Below, piece by piece: positions 25,824-35,141 of a DNA stretch of 64,000 nt (positions are counted from its first letter, which is position 1; each line of letters starts with the position of its first letter). The notes under the pieces were generated by a model, which ran no database searches, was not told the DNA's origin, and saw only the letters and a list, made by a program, of their open reading frames with translations. A program made the position numbers and the translations under genes. Source of the DNA: JAIXWP01 sp041391745 (lineage in GTDB: Bacteria; Bacteroidota; Bacteroidia; Flavobacteriales_D; Sanyastnellaceae); the NCBI GenBank assembly GCA_041391745.1, contig JAWKNK010000009.1:62001-126000 (forward strand), given 5' to 3'.

Positions 25824-26384
25824 TCACTTCGGGCGATTCGCTTTGATGAATTTGGTAGGGTCCAAATAGCCTTTAGTAGTGGTAGAATAACCGGGACCTA
25901 TAGGCATTCCTACACTGTCTCGAATTTCGAAATGCAGATGAGCTAAATAAATTCCTTCAGCATTGCCAATGGTACCAATCTTTTTACCTCTGGAAACAAT
26001 CTCATCCTTTTTCACCAGCATGGAATCGAGATGTCCGTAAAGGCTCTCGTAGTAACCGGTTTTTCCGCCCTTGGTGTATTTGTGCTGCACGATTATTACC
26101 TTTCCCCATCCACCGAAAAACTGACTTGATTCAACAACTTTTCCCGCCGATGATGCATAGACCGCATCTCCAAAGTCGCTATTGCCCCCGTTCACTCCAT
26201 TCCAATCATCTCCCAAATGATTATTTTTCCCAAAACCTTGAGCATTGTAATATCCCTTTGCATTGGGCTTCCCCACGGGGTAGTCAAATCCATCCGACTC
26301 GGGAAATGTACTTTCAGGAAAATAAAAAGCCATCGAGCAAATAGCTCCAACCACTAATCCATAAAAAAAGGCGCTGCGTAACAT
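25824..26384 (-). CDS. M23-family metallopeptidase (LytM domain)
   Basis: The 186-residue protein has an N-terminal membrane segment or signal (FFYGLVVGAICSMAFYF). Its LytM-type peptidase domain has zinc ligands His56 and Asp60 (HLGDD) and HLH at 149-151, plus the supporting His in LYGHLD at about 118. M23 enzymes cleave peptidoglycan cross-bridges in the periplasm, although some family members are regulators. All ligands are present, so it should be active. It is divergent from the M1 peptidase at 26443 and its stop abuts kdsC. Confidence 0.88.
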   Translation of the reverse strand: MLRSAFFYGLVVGAICSMAFYFPESTFPESDGFDYPVGKPNAKGYYNAQGFGKNNHLGDDWNGVNGGNSDFGDAVYASSAGKVVESSQFFGGWGKVIIVQHKYTKGGKTGYYESLYGHLDSMLVKKDEIVSRGKKIGTIGNAEGIYLAHLHFEIRDSVGMPIGPGYSTTTKGYLDPTKFIKANRPK

Positions 26385-26442
26385 ATTGTTTCAGGATTGG
26401 CATCATTCTTATAACTTAGCCATCTTTCTTACAACAAAGATT

Positions 26443-28299
26443 ATGAATTTTAAGCAAATAGCCGTTTCATTCGGTATTTTATTAAGTACGTTGCCCGCTT
26501 TCTCTCAGTATTGGCAACAAAGTGTGAAGTATAAAATTGATTTCGAACTTGATGATAAAAACCATCATTTCAAAGGTGAAGAATCAATTGACTACACCAA
26601 CAACTCACCCGACGCATTAACACATCTCTATTTTCACCTTTATTTCAACGCCTTCCAACCTGGAAGTGCAATGGATATTCGATCTCTCCTCATCAACGAC
26701 CCAGACCCACGCGTAGCTGATCGCATTTCAAAACTTTCTCCCGAAGAATATGGCGAAATGCATGTCACTTCAATGAAGGTTGACGGGAAATCTGTTACAT
26801 TGGAAGAGAACGGAACCATACTTGAAGTAACATTGGCCCAACCAATTGCTAGCGGAAAAACAGTAAATATCAACTTAGAATTTAATGGACAAGTTCCTAT
26901 TCAAATCAGAAGATCAGGTAGAAATAATGTTGAAGGTATCGACTACAGCATGACCCAGTGGTATCCAAAATTATGCGAATACGATGTGAAAGGTTGGCAC
27001 CCCAACCCTTATATCGGACGCGAGTTTTATGGCATTTGGGGAGACTTTGAAGTAAATATCACCTTGAATAAAAAGTACATTATTGGTGGAACGGGTGAAC
27101 TACAAAATGCTTGTGAAATCGGTTATGGATATTGCGAAGAAGCAAAAGTGAAACGCGCATCTGGAGATAAACTCACATGGAAATTCACAGCTAAAAATGT
27201 TCATGATTTCGCGTGGGCAGCAGATCCAGACTATGTGCATGAAACTGCTCAAGTACCAGACGGACCTTCGATGCACTTCTTCTATCAAAATGATCCAAGC
27301 TACGCCAACTCATGGAAGGATGGAAAAGAATTGGTGCTGAAAGGATTCAAATATTTATCTGATCACTTTGGTAAATATCCTTATTCGCAATACACAGTAA
27401 TTCAAGGTGGTGATGGAGGGATGGAATATCCCATGGCGACTTTGATTACGGGAAACAGAAAAACACCAAGCTTTGTTGGAGTAACATTACACGAAGCCGC
27501 TCACAGTTGGTATCAGGGAGTTCTCGCAACAAACGAATCGCTCTATCCGTGGATGGACGAAGGATTCACGAGCTATGCTTCAAGCGAAGCATTCAACTCA
27601 TTATATGCTTCCCGTATTCCTGGCGATCACAGTAGCGCGTATCAAGGATACTTACAAATAGTAGAAGAAGGAAAAGAAGAAGCGTTGATCACACATGCGG
27701 ATCACTACATCACGAATTACGCTTACGGTACAGCTTCGTACAACAAAGGCGAGGTTTACCTTGCACAGTTGGCTTATGTGATTGGAAAAGAAAACTTTGA
27801 TAAAGGCATACTTGCTTACTTCGACAAATGGAAATTTAAGCACCCGACCGATGAAGACTTTTTGCATGTGATGGAACTGCAATCCAACATGGTTTTGGAT
27901 TGGTACAACGAGTACTTTGTACACACCACGAAAACGATCGACTATGGCATCAAAGAAGTTTCAATGGGGGATAAATTCACATCAGTAACTCTTGAAAGAG
28001 TAGGTTTAATGCCGATGCCTGTAGACGTTGAAGTCACTTTTAAAAATGGTAAAAAGACAATGTATACCATTCCATTGGATTTGATGCGAGGAGCAAAAGC
28101 AAAAGAAGATTATCCAAATACTTGGGTAGTTTCGAAAGATTGGGATTGGGTAAATCCGTTCTACGAATTGCACATTGAAGCCAAATTAGAAGATATACAT
28201 AGCATCGTAGTTGATCCTGAAAATGGAATGGCAGACACCAACAGAAACAACAATTCTGTTGTCATCGAAAATCCTATTTACATTTTAAAATTGGACTAA
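26443..28299 (+). CDS. M1-family metallopeptidase, secreted
   Basis: From the ATG at 26443 (MNFKQIAVSFGILLSTLPAF, a signal peptide) the protein is 618 residues. It has GGMEYP at about 325-330 and the zinc site HEAAHSW at 350-356 with a following WMDEGFTSYAS glutamate. It is a gluzincin aminopeptidase of family M1, divergent from the lipoprotein M1 enzyme at 22973. The C-terminus carries a beta domain but no T9SS signal, so it is probably periplasmic. A longer frame starting at 26386 adds an unlikely non-signal leader. Gene order places it before bioY by 1 base. Confidence 0.88.
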   Translation: MNFKQIAVSFGILLSTLPAFSQYWQQSVKYKIDFELDDKNHHFKGEESIDYTNNSPDALTHLYFHLYFNAFQPGSAMDIRSLLINDPDPRVADRISKLSPEEYGEMHVTSMKVDGKSVTLEENGTILEVTLAQPIASGKTVNINLEFNGQVPIQIRRSGRNNVEGIDYSMTQWYPKLCEYDVKGWHPNPYIGREFYGIWGDFEVNITLNKKYIIGGTGELQNACEIGYGYCEEAKVKRASGDKLTWKFTAKNVHDFAWAADPDYVHETAQVPDGPSMHFFYQNDPSYANSWKDGKELVLKGFKYLSDHFGKYPYSQYTVIQGGDGGMEYPMATLITGNRKTPSFVGVTLHEAAHSWYQGVLATNESLYPWMDEGFTSYASSEAFNSLYASRIPGDHSSAYQGYLQIVEEGKEEALITHADHYITNYAYGTASYNKGEVYLAQLAYVIGKENFDKGILAYFDKWKFKHPTDEDFLHVMELQSNMVLDWYNEYFVHTTKTIDYGIKEVSMGDKFTSVTLERVGLMPMPVDVEVTFKNGKKTMYTIPLDLMRGAKAKEDYPNTWVVSKDWDWVNPFYELHIEAKLEDIHSIVVDPENGMADTNRNNNSVVIENPIYILKLD

Positions 28300-28300
28300 G

Positions 28301-28864
28301 ATGCTAAACAAGTATGTTCAATTTAAACCAACATATGATCTACTTTTAAAATTGATCATAGCACTCATTTTCACTTGTGCTTTGGGGCCTCTAACAGTAT
28401 CCATACCTGGCGAGATTCCTCTTACACTGCAAACTTTTTTCTTGTTGCTTTTTGCAATTGGATTTGGTTGGAAAGTGGGTGCACTCAACGCATTGTTGTA
28501 TGTTCTTTTCGGAATGGCAGGACTACCCGTATTCGCGGGCTATAACGGAGGAATTGAAAACCTGTCAGGTTCAAGTGGAGGATTCTTCTTCGGTTTCATT
28601 GCGGGCGCATTGATTTCAGGATACATGGCTGAAAGTAATAAAAAGGATTCTCCATTTATTCACATAGCAGCATGGTTTGTTGGTCATGCCATTATCTTAC
28701 TTTTAGGTGGATATTGGTTGAGCAAATTTTTACCTGAAATATGGTTTGAGAGTATTAAATCTACTCTTCCCGGAGCAGCAATAAAATCGGCTGTCGGATT
28801 TTTAATCATTCAACTTTTAATTCGTTTCTTAGCAGGACGAAAAGAATTTTACGAAGCGAAATAA
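28301..28864 (+). CDS. bioY: Biotin transporter BioY (S component)
   Basis: The 187-residue membrane protein contains the BioY signature region (GPLTVSIPGEIPLTLQTFFL ... LLYVLFGMAGLPVF) and about six hydrophobic segments. BioY binds biotin in the inner membrane and works with the energy-coupling EcfAAT module or alone. No ECF ATPase is in the window. It follows the M1 peptidase by one base and precedes the hydratase by one base, so the run 26443-30446 is probably one transcript. Confidence 0.92.
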   Translation: MLNKYVQFKPTYDLLLKLIIALIFTCALGPLTVSIPGEIPLTLQTFFLLLFAIGFGWKVGALNALLYVLFGMAGLPVFAGYNGGIENLSGSSGGFFFGFIAGALISGYMAESNKKDSPFIHIAAWFVGHAIILLLGGYWLSKFLPEIWFESIKSTLPGAAIKSAVGFLIIQLLIRFLAGRKEFYEAK

Positions 28865-28865
28865 T

Positions 28866-29645
28866 ATGAGCGAATCAGTTTTATATCACTTTGAAGAAGG
28901 TGTGGCAACACTTACTTTAAACCGACCACAAGTTTTCAATAGCTTTAATTCAGAAATGGCTGCGCGCATGCAACAATTGTTGGATGATTGTGCCGCAAAC
29001 GCAGAAGTGAGAGCGGTTGTAATTGTTGGTGAAGGAAAAGCTTTTTGCGCAGGTCAAGACCTTGCAGAAGTTTCTGGACCACTTAATCCTGGATTTCAAT
29101 CTATTCTTGCAGACAACTACAATCCTATCGTGAGAAAAATTCGCGAAATGGAAAAGCCTGTTATTGGCGCCGTTAATGGTGTAGCCGCAGGTGCAGGAGC
29201 AAATATCGCATTGTGCTGCGACATAGTAGTTGCGTCGGAAACATCTTCATTCATTCAAGCATTCTCAAAAATTGGTCTCATTCCTGACTCAGGTGGAACC
29301 TATGTACTACCGCGTCTTATCGGCTTTCAAAAAGCATCTGCACTTATGATGCTTGGCGATAAAGTAGATGCGAATACAGCAGAAAAAATGGGGATGATCT
29401 ACAAAGTATTTACTGCAGAAACTTTTGCTACTGAAGTAAAAAATCTTGCACTACAGTTAGCTCAAATGCCTACCTATGGTCTTGCATTGACTAAAAAGGC
29501 ATTGAACAGTTCGATGACCAACTCGTTTGAACAACAATTACAAATCGAAGAATCACTACAAATCAAAGCGGGTCGATCAAACGATTACAGCGAAGGGGTG
29601 ACTGCTTTTATGGAAAAAAGAAAACCAAACTTTAAAGGAAACTAA
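28866..29645 (+). CDS. Enoyl-CoA hydratase/isomerase family protein
   Basis: The 259-residue crotonase-fold protein has the oxyanion-hole segments GKAFCAGQDLAEV and GVAAGAGANIALCCDIVVA. Its overall sequence recalls PaaG-type isomerases (SFIQAFSKIGLIPDSGGTYV). Crotonases hydrate or isomerise CoA thioesters, here probably in fatty acid or aromatic acid breakdown. No other paa gene is adjacent, so I do not assign paaG. It is cytosolic and in the bioY gene run. Confidence 0.85.
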   Translation: MSESVLYHFEEGVATLTLNRPQVFNSFNSEMAARMQQLLDDCAANAEVRAVVIVGEGKAFCAGQDLAEVSGPLNPGFQSILADNYNPIVRKIREMEKPVIGAVNGVAAGAGANIALCCDIVVASETSSFIQAFSKIGLIPDSGGTYVLPRLIGFQKASALMMLGDKVDANTAEKMGMIYKVFTAETFATEVKNLALQLAQMPTYGLALTKKALNSSMTNSFEQQLQIEESLQIKAGRSNDYSEGVTAFMEKRKPNFKGN

Positions 29646-29647
29646 CC

Positions 29648-30172
29648 TTGGACATCGAAGCAAGAAAATATCCTATTGGCAAATTTAAAATGCCAGAATC
29701 ATTCCCCGACGAATTGATTCGAGTGATGATTCAAGACATAGAAAAATTGCCTTCTCAAATAAAAGAGACCTACAGCAAGCTTTCAAAATCTCAAAAACAC
29801 CTTTCCTACCGCGATGGTGGGTGGTCGGCTTTGCAAGTACTTCATCATATTGCGGATAGTCATTTGAATGCTTATAATCGTCTAAAACTGACATTAACAG
29901 AAGACAATCCTACGATCAAACCTTACGATGAAAATTTGTGGGCTGCGCTTCCTGACGCCAATTCTGAAAATGCCGATGCATCTCTTTTACTTATTGAAGG
30001 AATTCAGCACAAGCTCGCCCAGACATTTAGCAATATGAAAAGAGCAGATTTCGAACGTACATTTTTTCATCCTGAACACCAGAAATCGTTCAATCTTTTC
30101 TGGTTGATTTCACTCTATCATTGGCATGGACGCCACCATTTAGGTCACCTCAGAATAATTCAAAGCCTCTAA
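29648..30172 (+). CDS. DinB/YfiT-family protein, putative thiol S-transferase
   Basis: The 174-residue protein matches the YfiT branch of the DinB four-helix fold. It has metal-ligand histidines in LQVLHHIADSH (about 60) and in LYHWHGRHHLGHL near the C-terminus. Family members bind a divalent metal, and relatives transfer bacillithiol or other thiols in detoxification. The in-frame start is TTG at 29648, two bases after the previous stop, giving MDIEARKYPIGKFKMPESF, which fits the family N-terminus. It is part of the run from bioY. Confidence 0.82.
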   Translation: MDIEARKYPIGKFKMPESFPDELIRVMIQDIEKLPSQIKETYSKLSKSQKHLSYRDGGWSALQVLHHIADSHLNAYNRLKLTLTEDNPTIKPYDENLWAALPDANSENADASLLLIEGIQHKLAQTFSNMKRADFERTFFHPEHQKSFNLFWLISLYHWHGRHHLGHLRIIQSL

Positions 30173-30173
30173 A

Positions 30174-30446
30174 ATGACCTGGATAGCCGTAATAGACCAA
30201 CTACCAAAAGACCAACAAAGGGTACTTGCTTTTGTACCCAACAATAAAGTTTTTTTACCAGGAAAATCTGGAGAATTTGAAATGCGTGAAGTCATTGTCC
30301 TTCACTTCCTTCAAGATTTTTATCCAGAAGGTTCAGAAAAAAGAGAAAAGCACGGTCCTCACTTTTGGCAAGGAGAGGGCAATAGCAATCACTTCTTCAA
30401 AGATGTGACTCATTGGATGCCGATCCCAGAAATACCTCAACCATAG
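30174..30446 (+). CDS. DUF551-like small protein
   Basis: The 90-residue protein resembles the DUF551 family by its WIAVIDQLPKDQQRVLAF opening and the closing THWMPIPEIP block. No function is known for it. There is no signal peptide. It starts 1 base after the DinB gene and is the last gene of the run, convergent with the FG-GAP gene at 30456. Confidence 0.7.
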   Translation: MTWIAVIDQLPKDQQRVLAFVPNNKVFLPGKSGEFEMREVIVLHFLQDFYPEGSEKREKHGPHFWQGEGNSNHFFKDVTHWMPIPEIPQP

Positions 30447-30455
30447 GTTGAAATT

Positions 30456-31418
30456 TTATTCCACAATCCATTTCGAAACTGAATTCCCCGCTTGAATAAG
30501 GTACATCCCTCTTTCAAACTGACAAGGAATGTGCATTAAAGATGAAGTAGTTTTTTGCGACCAAACCTTCTTTCCCGAAATATCAAAAATGGTCACCTCT
30601 TCATTGATAAAATCTTTCTTTTTAAATTCCAGAATCAACTCTCCACCCTTCACCGTAGGGTTCGGAAAAATCCTAAATTCATTCGTCGAAAGTTCGTAGA
30701 TTCCAATAATGAATTCTTCAGATAAATACAGCGCAATTCCCCCACCAATATTTCCATAAAATAAATCTGCAATTCCATCTCCCGTGATATCGCCCATAGC
30801 GATAGCACACTTCAGCCCTTCGTTGATACCTTGATACTCTTCAGTTATCAAATTGAAATCCCCGAAAAAATTGCCCTCTATCTGATCATAATGATTGATC
30901 TGTCCTGTTTCCGAACCAAGCAGCAACTCCCACGTTCCGCTTTCATTTTTAAAAAAATACGGAATAGAATATCCATCGATGCCAAGAATATTAGTAGCTA
31001 CAACATCACCAATTGAATCTTCCAATAATGTAAAAATATTCGTAGTCTCATCACCGATATTGCGATACAAATTGATGTTGCCATTCTTCTCACCCACCAC
31101 CAAATCCTTTAGTCCATCTTCATCCAAATCGATAAGCTGTGGAGCTGCAAATTGTCCAACATCAATCACCTGGTTCACATCATTCAAAATCTCGAAAGGT
31201 TCATCAAACTCTGGTGCACTGACACTACCCGAATTGACAAATAAGTGAATCAATCCATCTTGATCTCCTACCAGCAAATCGAAGTCGCCATCATTATCCC
31301 AATCCGCAAAATTTGGATAAATCGATTTCCATCCTCTATCCGGAATCAAAAGATAATTAGGATCAACCAAACTAAAAGTTGGATAGTTGGGCGTTCCGAT
31401 GTTCTCATAAAAAAACAA
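30456..31418 (-). CDS. C-terminal fragment of a T9SS-secreted FG-GAP repeat protein
   Basis: This frame carries the last FG-GAP/VCBS repeats (DWDNDGDFDLLVGDQDG, DLDEDGLKDLVVGEKNG, DITGDGIADLFYGNIGG) and the type A T9SS sorting domain (RIFPNPTVKGGELILEFKKK to SKWIVE). It continues the gene that starts at 32680. The shift lies at about 31439-31446, where CATCGGCTGGCGTTC must be read one base over to give SAGVLTSQLFFYENIG. The nominal start MFFYEN is therefore internal. Confidence 0.85.
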   Translation of the reverse strand: MFFYENIGTPNYPTFSLVDPNYLLIPDRGWKSIYPNFADWDNDGDFDLLVGDQDGLIHLFVNSGSVSAPEFDEPFEILNDVNQVIDVGQFAAPQLIDLDEDGLKDLVVGEKNGNINLYRNIGDETTNIFTLLEDSIGDVVATNILGIDGYSIPYFFKNESGTWELLLGSETGQINHYDQIEGNFFGDFNLITEEYQGINEGLKCAIAMGDITGDGIADLFYGNIGGGIALYLSEEFIIGIYELSTNEFRIFPNPTVKGGELILEFKKKDFINEEVTIFDISGKKVWSQKTTSSLMHIPCQFERGMYLIQAGNSVSKWIVE

Positions 31419-31426
31419 TTGAGAAG

Positions 31427-32680
31427 TTAGAACGCCAGCCGATGAGTAGAATTTTTATTGGACACAAACAAATCCAAATCGCCATCACCATCGATATCCA
31501 CCAATGCAGGATACGCGCCGGTACCTAATTCAATCATATCTGATTGAAGAAAATTATTTTGAATAAAATCAAATTCAGGCAAATCGTTTAGTCCATTATT
31601 TTTATACAAAAGGACTGATCCGCGATCTTCTACCTCGGTACTTGCATTCGGAGAAACAATCAAATCTTTAATTCCATCATTATCCACATCCACATAGTAT
31701 CCAGCAGGAAATAAATTCAAATCCACGGCGGGACCACTTCCGAAAGTCGCCGGAAAATCTGTTCCAAAATAGGCCGCGCTATCCTGACCGGTTATCGCAT
31801 CTTCCATTCTGAAGTAACCCATATTGGATTCTGTAACGTCCGCAATAATCATGTCCTTGATGCCATTTTGATCCAAATCCAACTGAAGAATTGTTGCTCC
31901 AGTATGCAATCGGTCACCACTACTTCTCGGCTCCAAAACATTAAACTGACATTCAGCTTCACTGCCCAAGGCAATAGAAAAACTCTCCGATGCTTCACTG
32001 AAATATCCGTAGCATCGATTCGCACAGATATAGATTGGTGCATCACAACTATTATTCTCTACCGACATGTTTTTGAAAAAATAAACCGTGGTAGCAAACT
32101 CAGTAAAAGTGAAAACGTCAATATCGCCGTCGTTATCATAATCTACAAAGCTGGGCATATCTATACTGATGGTGTACACCGGAGCCTCAAATGGTGTCTC
32201 ACTAAATGAATAAGATGCCATCACCAAATTGTTCGGATTAGTTGTAGAATAAAGCTCCCATGTCAACCCTGTATCAACTGAACCTGTATTAAAATAGATT
32301 ATGAACCCACTTTGGCTGTTTGTAGCAAGGTCCATTTTTCCATCACAGTTAAAGTCTCTAGCCACCACCCAATTTTTTAACCCAGAAGGAAACTGATTGT
32401 TGTATTCTCTTGTAAATCGATAGCCTCCATCCCCTGTGTTCAAAAAAACCATCAACCGATCGCCACTACGATCAAATACCAATAAATCCTCAACGCCATC
32501 CCAATCAATATCCATCGAGGAAAATTGAGCAGAATTCAATCCTCCAGCCCAAGCGTTCTTAAGCTGATAACCATTGTGCAACACTGGCACATTATAATTC
32601 CGATACAAATCTTGCCCAATCATCATAGCTGGCAGGGTTATCAGCACTAGTAGCAACAGAGAGAAGAAAATATTTCTCAT
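31427..32680 (-). CDS. N-terminal fragment of a T9SS-secreted FG-GAP repeat protein
   Basis: The protein starts with a signal peptide (MRNIFFSLLLLVLITLPAMM) and then carries FG-GAP/VCBS repeats with Ca-binding-like motifs, for example DIDWDGVEDLLVFDRSG, DFNCDGKMDLATNSQSG, DYDNDGDIDVF and DVDNDGIKDLIV. Such repeats build beta-propellers like integrin alpha heads and usually mediate binding. A Cys-rich insert (DAPIYICANRCYGYF) interrupts the series. The frame is lost at about 31440. Joined with 30456-31418, the protein is about 740 residues with at least nine repeats. It is probably a surface or secreted adhesin. Confidence 0.85.
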   Translation of the reverse strand: MRNIFFSLLLLVLITLPAMMIGQDLYRNYNVPVLHNGYQLKNAWAGGLNSAQFSSMDIDWDGVEDLLVFDRSGDRLMVFLNTGDGGYRFTREYNNQFPSGLKNWVVARDFNCDGKMDLATNSQSGFIIYFNTGSVDTGLTWELYSTTNPNNLVMASYSFSETPFEAPVYTISIDMPSFVDYDNDGDIDVFTFTEFATTVYFFKNMSVENNSCDAPIYICANRCYGYFSEASESFSIALGSEAECQFNVLEPRSSGDRLHTGATILQLDLDQNGIKDMIIADVTESNMGYFRMEDAITGQDSAAYFGTDFPATFGSGPAVDLNLFPAGYYVDVDNDGIKDLIVSPNASTEVEDRGSVLLYKNNGLNDLPEFDFIQNNFLQSDMIELGTGAYPALVDIDGDGDLDLFVSNKNSTHRLAF

Positions 32681-32731
32681 TTCAGAAACTTTGGTCTTTA
32701 ATTGAATTTACAATACTACTAAATTAGCACC

Positions 32732-33307
32732 ATGAAAGCGAAGTTTCTCATAATACTTGCTGTAAGTGCCGCCTTGGCAGCTTGCAACAATACTACCAAC
32801 GAGCAATCGGCAAACCCTAACGAAAAAGCCGCTACGGACACGATTTTCTCTGCAGAGAGGAAATTAGAGGAAATGAAAAACAAGGCAGCCGAACCCTATA
32901 ACATGAAATCTGCTTTCGCATACCTCAAAACAGATCCAAATTGTCAAGTATGGTTCAAGTTTCTCCGTGCGAGCAAATGGGCAAAGGAAGTGGCAAACAA
33001 TAACTACACGCTGCTTATAGCAAACGACGATGAAGTAAAAAAAATGAATCAAAAACTTCTGACTTCACTTCGAACTGGGCAGGATCAACAAACCATCGAC
33101 AACTTCATTGCCAACTATATTGTAAAAGAAGAATTCAAGGTTGAAAAAATAAACGATGAATTTGACGTTACCACAATCGACGGCAGAAAGGTGAAAGTGC
33201 AACCAGGAGCACAAAATATCAATGGAGCCATTTACTCATTGAATCAAATTTTTACTCCTCTAGGAAACGTGATTTACATTTCCCACCTCAGACCTGACGA
33301 CAAATAA
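32732..33307 (+). CDS. Lipoprotein with FAS1 (fasciclin)-like domain
   Basis: The 191-residue protein has a lipobox (LAVSAALAAC, Cys18). The mature part reads like a short fasciclin domain: YTLLIANDDEVKKMNQKLLT, then FIANYIVKEEF and VQPGAQNINGAIYSLNQIFT, where typical FAS1 has an FAP block and a YH-type block. FAS1 domains mediate adhesion. The match is weak, and DUF-type alternatives are possible. The next gene follows 12 bases later and may be cotranscribed. Confidence 0.65.
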   Translation: MKAKFLIILAVSAALAACNNTTNEQSANPNEKAATDTIFSAERKLEEMKNKAAEPYNMKSAFAYLKTDPNCQVWFKFLRASKWAKEVANNNYTLLIANDDEVKKMNQKLLTSLRTGQDQQTIDNFIANYIVKEEFKVEKINDEFDVTTIDGRKVKVQPGAQNINGAIYSLNQIFTPLGNVIYISHLRPDDK

Positions 33308-33319
33308 AATTTGGAAACC

Positions 33320-33841
33320 ATGGAAAATTTATTTCTTATCGCATTACTTACCTCTGCATTTATTCTTCTGCTCATTCTCATGTACCGAATGTTTCAGTCA
33401 TGGCTTGCACTGCAAGAACGCAGATGGATGTTTCAGCTAAAAGCGGACAACAATAAAGCACTCAGCAACCTCCGCCTAACGGCATGCGAGCGTGTCATAA
33501 TCATGTTGGAAAGAATTACTCCTACCAGTCTCGTGATGCGTCAGTCTATGGCGGGTAAAACCAGTTCTGCTTTACAACTCGAGCTACTAAAAAGTGTACG
33601 CGAAGAATTTGAACTGAATGTCTCGCTTCAAATGTATGTTTCAGAAAATACTTGGAACGACATCTCTGACGCAAAGGAATATGTGGTAGAACTTATCCGC
33701 CTAGCTTCTACCAAAGTTGAACCTGCCAGCCCAGCAATCAATTTGAGCCGATACATTTTTGATATCGAAGCTGTAGAAGGAAATACAAAAATCAAACGAG
33801 CACTTACTTCTATTCGAAAAGAAATCGAGTCGCGTTATTAA
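33320..33841 (+). CDS. Conserved Bacteroidota protein with N-terminal membrane helix
   Basis: From the ATG at 33320 the protein is 173 residues. It has a transmembrane helix (LIALLTSAFILLLILMYRMF) followed by a soluble, largely helical domain (CERVIIMLERITPTSLVMRQ). I recognise it as a Bacteroidota family of unknown function of the DUF7935 kind, but I am not certain of the family name. A TTG three codons upstream is a poorer start. It follows the FAS1-like lipoprotein and converges on hutI with a 4-base overlap of stop codons. Confidence 0.65.
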   Translation: MENLFLIALLTSAFILLLILMYRMFQSWLALQERRWMFQLKADNNKALSNLRLTACERVIIMLERITPTSLVMRQSMAGKTSSALQLELLKSVREEFELNVSLQMYVSENTWNDISDAKEYVVELIRLASTKVEPASPAINLSRYIFDIEAVEGNTKIKRALTSIRKEIESRY

Positions 33842-35088
33842 ACAACAAACTTTCTCCCCTTGATGTAGTTTCCTCGAATGCTATCTCTACCAAAATAGTA
33901 TGGTAGATCAGCTAATTCTTTCATCGGCTGGGTCATCAAAAAGTTAGCTTCCGAACCTACTGTCAAAGTTCCATGTGTTTGCTCTGCATCCATTGCAAAG
34001 GCAGCGTTCACCGTTGAAGCATTTAATGCCTCCTCTGGTGTCATGCCCATGTGAATGCATGCTAAACTCATTACCAAATTCATATTGCCCGACGGACACG
34101 AACCAGGATTGTAATCTGTTGCCAACACCAATGGTAATCCAGCATCAATTATCTTTCTTCCTGGTGTATATGGAATTCGAATAAACAAACTGCAACCGGG
34201 TAATGCTACTGGCAATGTATTTCCACTCTTCAATGCTTCAATATCCTCTTCTGTCAGCACCTCCAAGTGATCCACTGATTTCGCGTTTGCCTCCACACAA
34301 GCCTCCACACCTCCAATCGAAGTGAATTGATTCACATGAATTTTTGCAGATAATCCAAATCTATTTCCGGCCTCCATCAATCGCTCTGTATCCTCAACAC
34401 TGAAGTAATCTGATTCACAAAAAGCATCAATATAATCTGCCAATCCTTCTTCAACAACTCTTGGCAACATCTCATCAATAATCAAATTCATGTATTCTGC
34501 CTTGCGCTGCTTATAATCCGCCGGATAAGCATGCGCTCCTAAAAAAGTTGATTTGATGGTCAATGGGTGATTCTCTTTCAAGCGCTTTATCACCCGGAGC
34601 ATCTTCAACTCTCCCTCCAAAGTCAAACCATAACCACTTTTAATTTCAACTGCACCCGTGCCTTGCAACGCTATTTCATTCAATCGCTGAAATGCACTTT
34701 CATACAATTCATCCTCTGAAATTTCAATAAGCTTCGCTGCACTATTCAAAATTCCGCCACCTCTTGCCGCTATTTCTTCATAGGTCATCCCCTTAATGCG
34801 ATCACTAAATTCTCCAGCTCTCGAAGCAGGATACACAATGTGTGTATGACTATCCACGTATGATGGAATCACCCAGCCTCCTTCGGCATCAATCACCTCC
34901 AAATCTCTCCAATCAGAAATCCCTGGCCAATCGGCCATCAAGCCAGCATCTGCTATTATCCCATCCTCTACAGCCAACCACGCATGATTCATCAACGACA
35001 CGCGCTTCATCATTTCTCCTTTCAATAGACCTGGATGACTTTCATAAAATCCAACAAGTCCACCAATATTTTTAATCAATTGCTTCAT
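33838..35088 (-). CDS. hutI: Imidazolonepropionase
   Basis: From the ATG at 35088 the enzyme is 416 residues. It shows the amidohydrolase metal motif DSHTHIVYP, the later HVNQFTSIGG and DHLEVL, and TDYNPGSCPSGNM, a hallmark of HutI. HutI opens 4-imidazolone-5-propionate to formiminoglutamate, step 3 of histidine breakdown, using Zn or Fe in the cytosol. A TTG at 35100 is an alternative start. The next pathway enzyme, ftcD, is 8 kb away, and hutH and hutU are not in the window. It is divergent from aroC. Confidence 0.94.
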   Translation of the reverse strand: MKQLIKNIGGLVGFYESHPGLLKGEMMKRVSLMNHAWLAVEDGIIADAGLMADWPGISDWRDLEVIDAEGGWVIPSYVDSHTHIVYPASRAGEFSDRIKGMTYEEIAARGGGILNSAAKLIEISEDELYESAFQRLNEIALQGTGAVEIKSGYGLTLEGELKMLRVIKRLKENHPLTIKSTFLGAHAYPADYKQRKAEYMNLIIDEMLPRVVEEGLADYIDAFCESDYFSVEDTERLMEAGNRFGLSAKIHVNQFTSIGGVEACVEANAKSVDHLEVLTEEDIEALKSGNTLPVALPGCSLFIRIPYTPGRKIIDAGLPLVLATDYNPGSCPSGNMNLVMSLACIHMGMTPEEALNASTVNAAFAMDAEQTHGTLTVGSEANFLMTQPMKELADLPYYFGRDSIRGNYIKGRKFVV

Positions 35089-35141
35089 ACTGTCGCGCAA
35101 GTTAGCACCAATATTTCAACTAAAAATTGCATCTTTGTGCT

